Positions 63,131 through 64,000 of a stretch of DNA of 64,000 nt are shown in pieces. The notes under the pieces are model-generated. The model was given only the letters and a program-made list of their open reading frames with translations. It had not been told where the DNA came from and searched no databases. Each line of letters opens with the position of its first letter. The first letter of the stretch is position 1. Source of the stretch: Pseudofabraea citricarpa. Lineage: Eukaryota > Ascomycota > Leotiomycetes > Helotiales > Dermateaceae. Position numbers and translations under genes: made by a program. The stretch lies in NCBI GenBank assembly GCA_029641185.1, contig JAPWGK010000021.1:734189-798188 (forward strand). The letters are read 5' to 3'.

Positions 63131-63850
63131 TTATATAAGTATTTATAAGAGTTAATTATTTATTAGATTATATAAGTATTCCTAGGAGTTAGCTATTTAT
63201 TAGATTATATAAGTATTTATAAGAGTTAATTATTTATTAGATTATATAGGTATTCCTAAGAGTTAGCTATTTATTAGATTATATAAGTATTTATAAGAGT
63301 TAATTATTTGTTAGATTATATAAGTATTTATAGGAGTTAATTATTTATTAGATTATATAAGAATTATATCTAAGTTAGCTACTTATTAGATTATATAAAA
63401 ATTATATCTAAGTTAGCTACTTATTAGATTATATAGGAAGTATATCTAAGTTAGTTACTTATTAGATTATATAAAAATTACGTCTAAGTTAGCTACTTAT
63501 TAGATTATATAAGAAGTATATCTAAGTTAGCTACTTATTAGATTATATAAAAATTATATCTAAGTTAGCTACTTATTAGATTATATAAGAAGTATATCTA
63601 AGTTAGCTACTTATTAGATTATATAAAAATTATATCTAAGTTAGCTATTTATTAGATTATATAAGAAATACGTCTAAGTTAGCTACTTGTTAGATTATAT
63701 AAGAAGTACGTCTAAGTTAGCTACTTATTAGATTATATAAGAATTATATCTAAGTTAGCTACTTATTAGATTATATAAGAAGTATATCTAAGTTAGCTAC
63801 TTATTAGATTATATAAGAATTATATCTAAGTTAGCTTTTTATTAGATTAT
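63131..63850. repeat. Minisatellite of 37-38 bp, about 19 copies in two subtypes
   Basis: All units share TTATTAGATTATATAAG. The left part (63131-63350) has 37-bp units with GTATTTATAAGAGTTAATTA or GTATTCCTAGGAGTTAGCTA. The right part (63351-63850) has 38-bp units with AATTATATCTAAGTTAGCTAC alternating with AAGTATATCTAAGTTAGCTAC. It is not a CRISPR array because there are no unique spacers. Confidence 0.92.
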
Positions 63851-64000
63851 ATTATATATAAGACTCCTAGTAACTTAGAATTAGTTAAGATAAATTATAA
63901 AACTTAAAATTAAATAAAATATAAATCTCTTTTATTTTTATTAAATATTTATTTTATTATAAGGATTTATTTTAATCTAAGGTTTTAATCTTTAATATTT
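63851..64000. other. AT-rich DNA at the window end
   Basis: Nothing is recognised in these last 150 bases. Confidence 0.4.

Noticed and set aside
63131..63850. Regularly spaced repeats resembling a CRISPR array
   Set aside because: Whole units are repeated with no unique spacers, and the setting is eukaryotic.

Overview
The window is a stretch of extremely AT-rich, gene-dead DNA. It is best explained as an AT-isochore, or accessory or pericentromeric repeat block, of a filamentous ascomycete that has suffered saturating repeat-induced point mutation (RIP). CpA and TpG are almost absent over tens of kilobases while TpA is in excess and CpG survives. That is the fingerprint of C-to-T change in CpA on both strands, not of ordinary CpG deamination or simple AT bias. 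ATG, CAA, CAG and TGG codons are largely destroyed, so no normal open reading frame remains. Former Cys and His codons read as Tyr, and former Gln and Trp codons read as stops. I saw no intact host gene, tRNA, rRNA or CRISPR array. The species cannot be named from this sequence.

Almost everything from 1 to about 50.5 kb is LTR retrotransposons inserted into one another. Family 1 (copia type, about 7.6 kb, 197-bp LTRs) is present as copy A (3' part, 1-5344) and copy B (7439-43778). An inverted fragment of family 2 (5345-6911) and a stray 5' end of family 1 (6912-7438) lie between them. Copy B is split by a complete gypsy-type element E on the minus strand (9341-15680, 347-bp LTRs, duplication AATAT). 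It is split again by copia element F (16147-38568, 137-bp LTRs). F is split inside its RNase H region by copia element C (family 2; 21030-36818, 204-bp LTRs, duplication ATATA). C is split inside its integrase by element D (23892-31952, 212-bp LTRs, duplication ATAAT, pol on the minus strand). To the right, a plus-strand D-like RT/RNase H fragment (43779-about 50440) is split by copia element G (44733-50130, 180-bp LTRs, minus strand). In every paired case the two LTRs have exactly equal length and the host frame or homologous sequence resumes after the insert.

From about 50.5 to 64 kb no element ends were found. The region holds unidentified coding relics (minus strand near 52.4-52.7 kb; plus strand near 57.25-57.8 kb and 59.7-63.1 kb), a (TAA)n tract, a 98-bp tandem repeat, a perfect 51-bp triplication, a 12-bp-based repeat that probably once encoded an acidic Asp-Glu-Leu domain, and a 37-38 bp minisatellite.

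The most unusual observation is architectural. Families 1, 2 and D each carry, between the end of pol and the 3' LTR, a protein-like frame on the strand opposite to pol. In D it is a 338-codon frame with a clear end and an acidic Ser/Asp tail. Families 1, 2, F and G also share a short sequence directly after the 5' LTR that fits the anticodon-loop region of initiator tRNA-Met, suggesting half-tRNA priming as in Drosophila copia. Domain assignments were made by reading frames through the RIP changes by eye, so edges are approximate unless an LTR or duplication fixes them.
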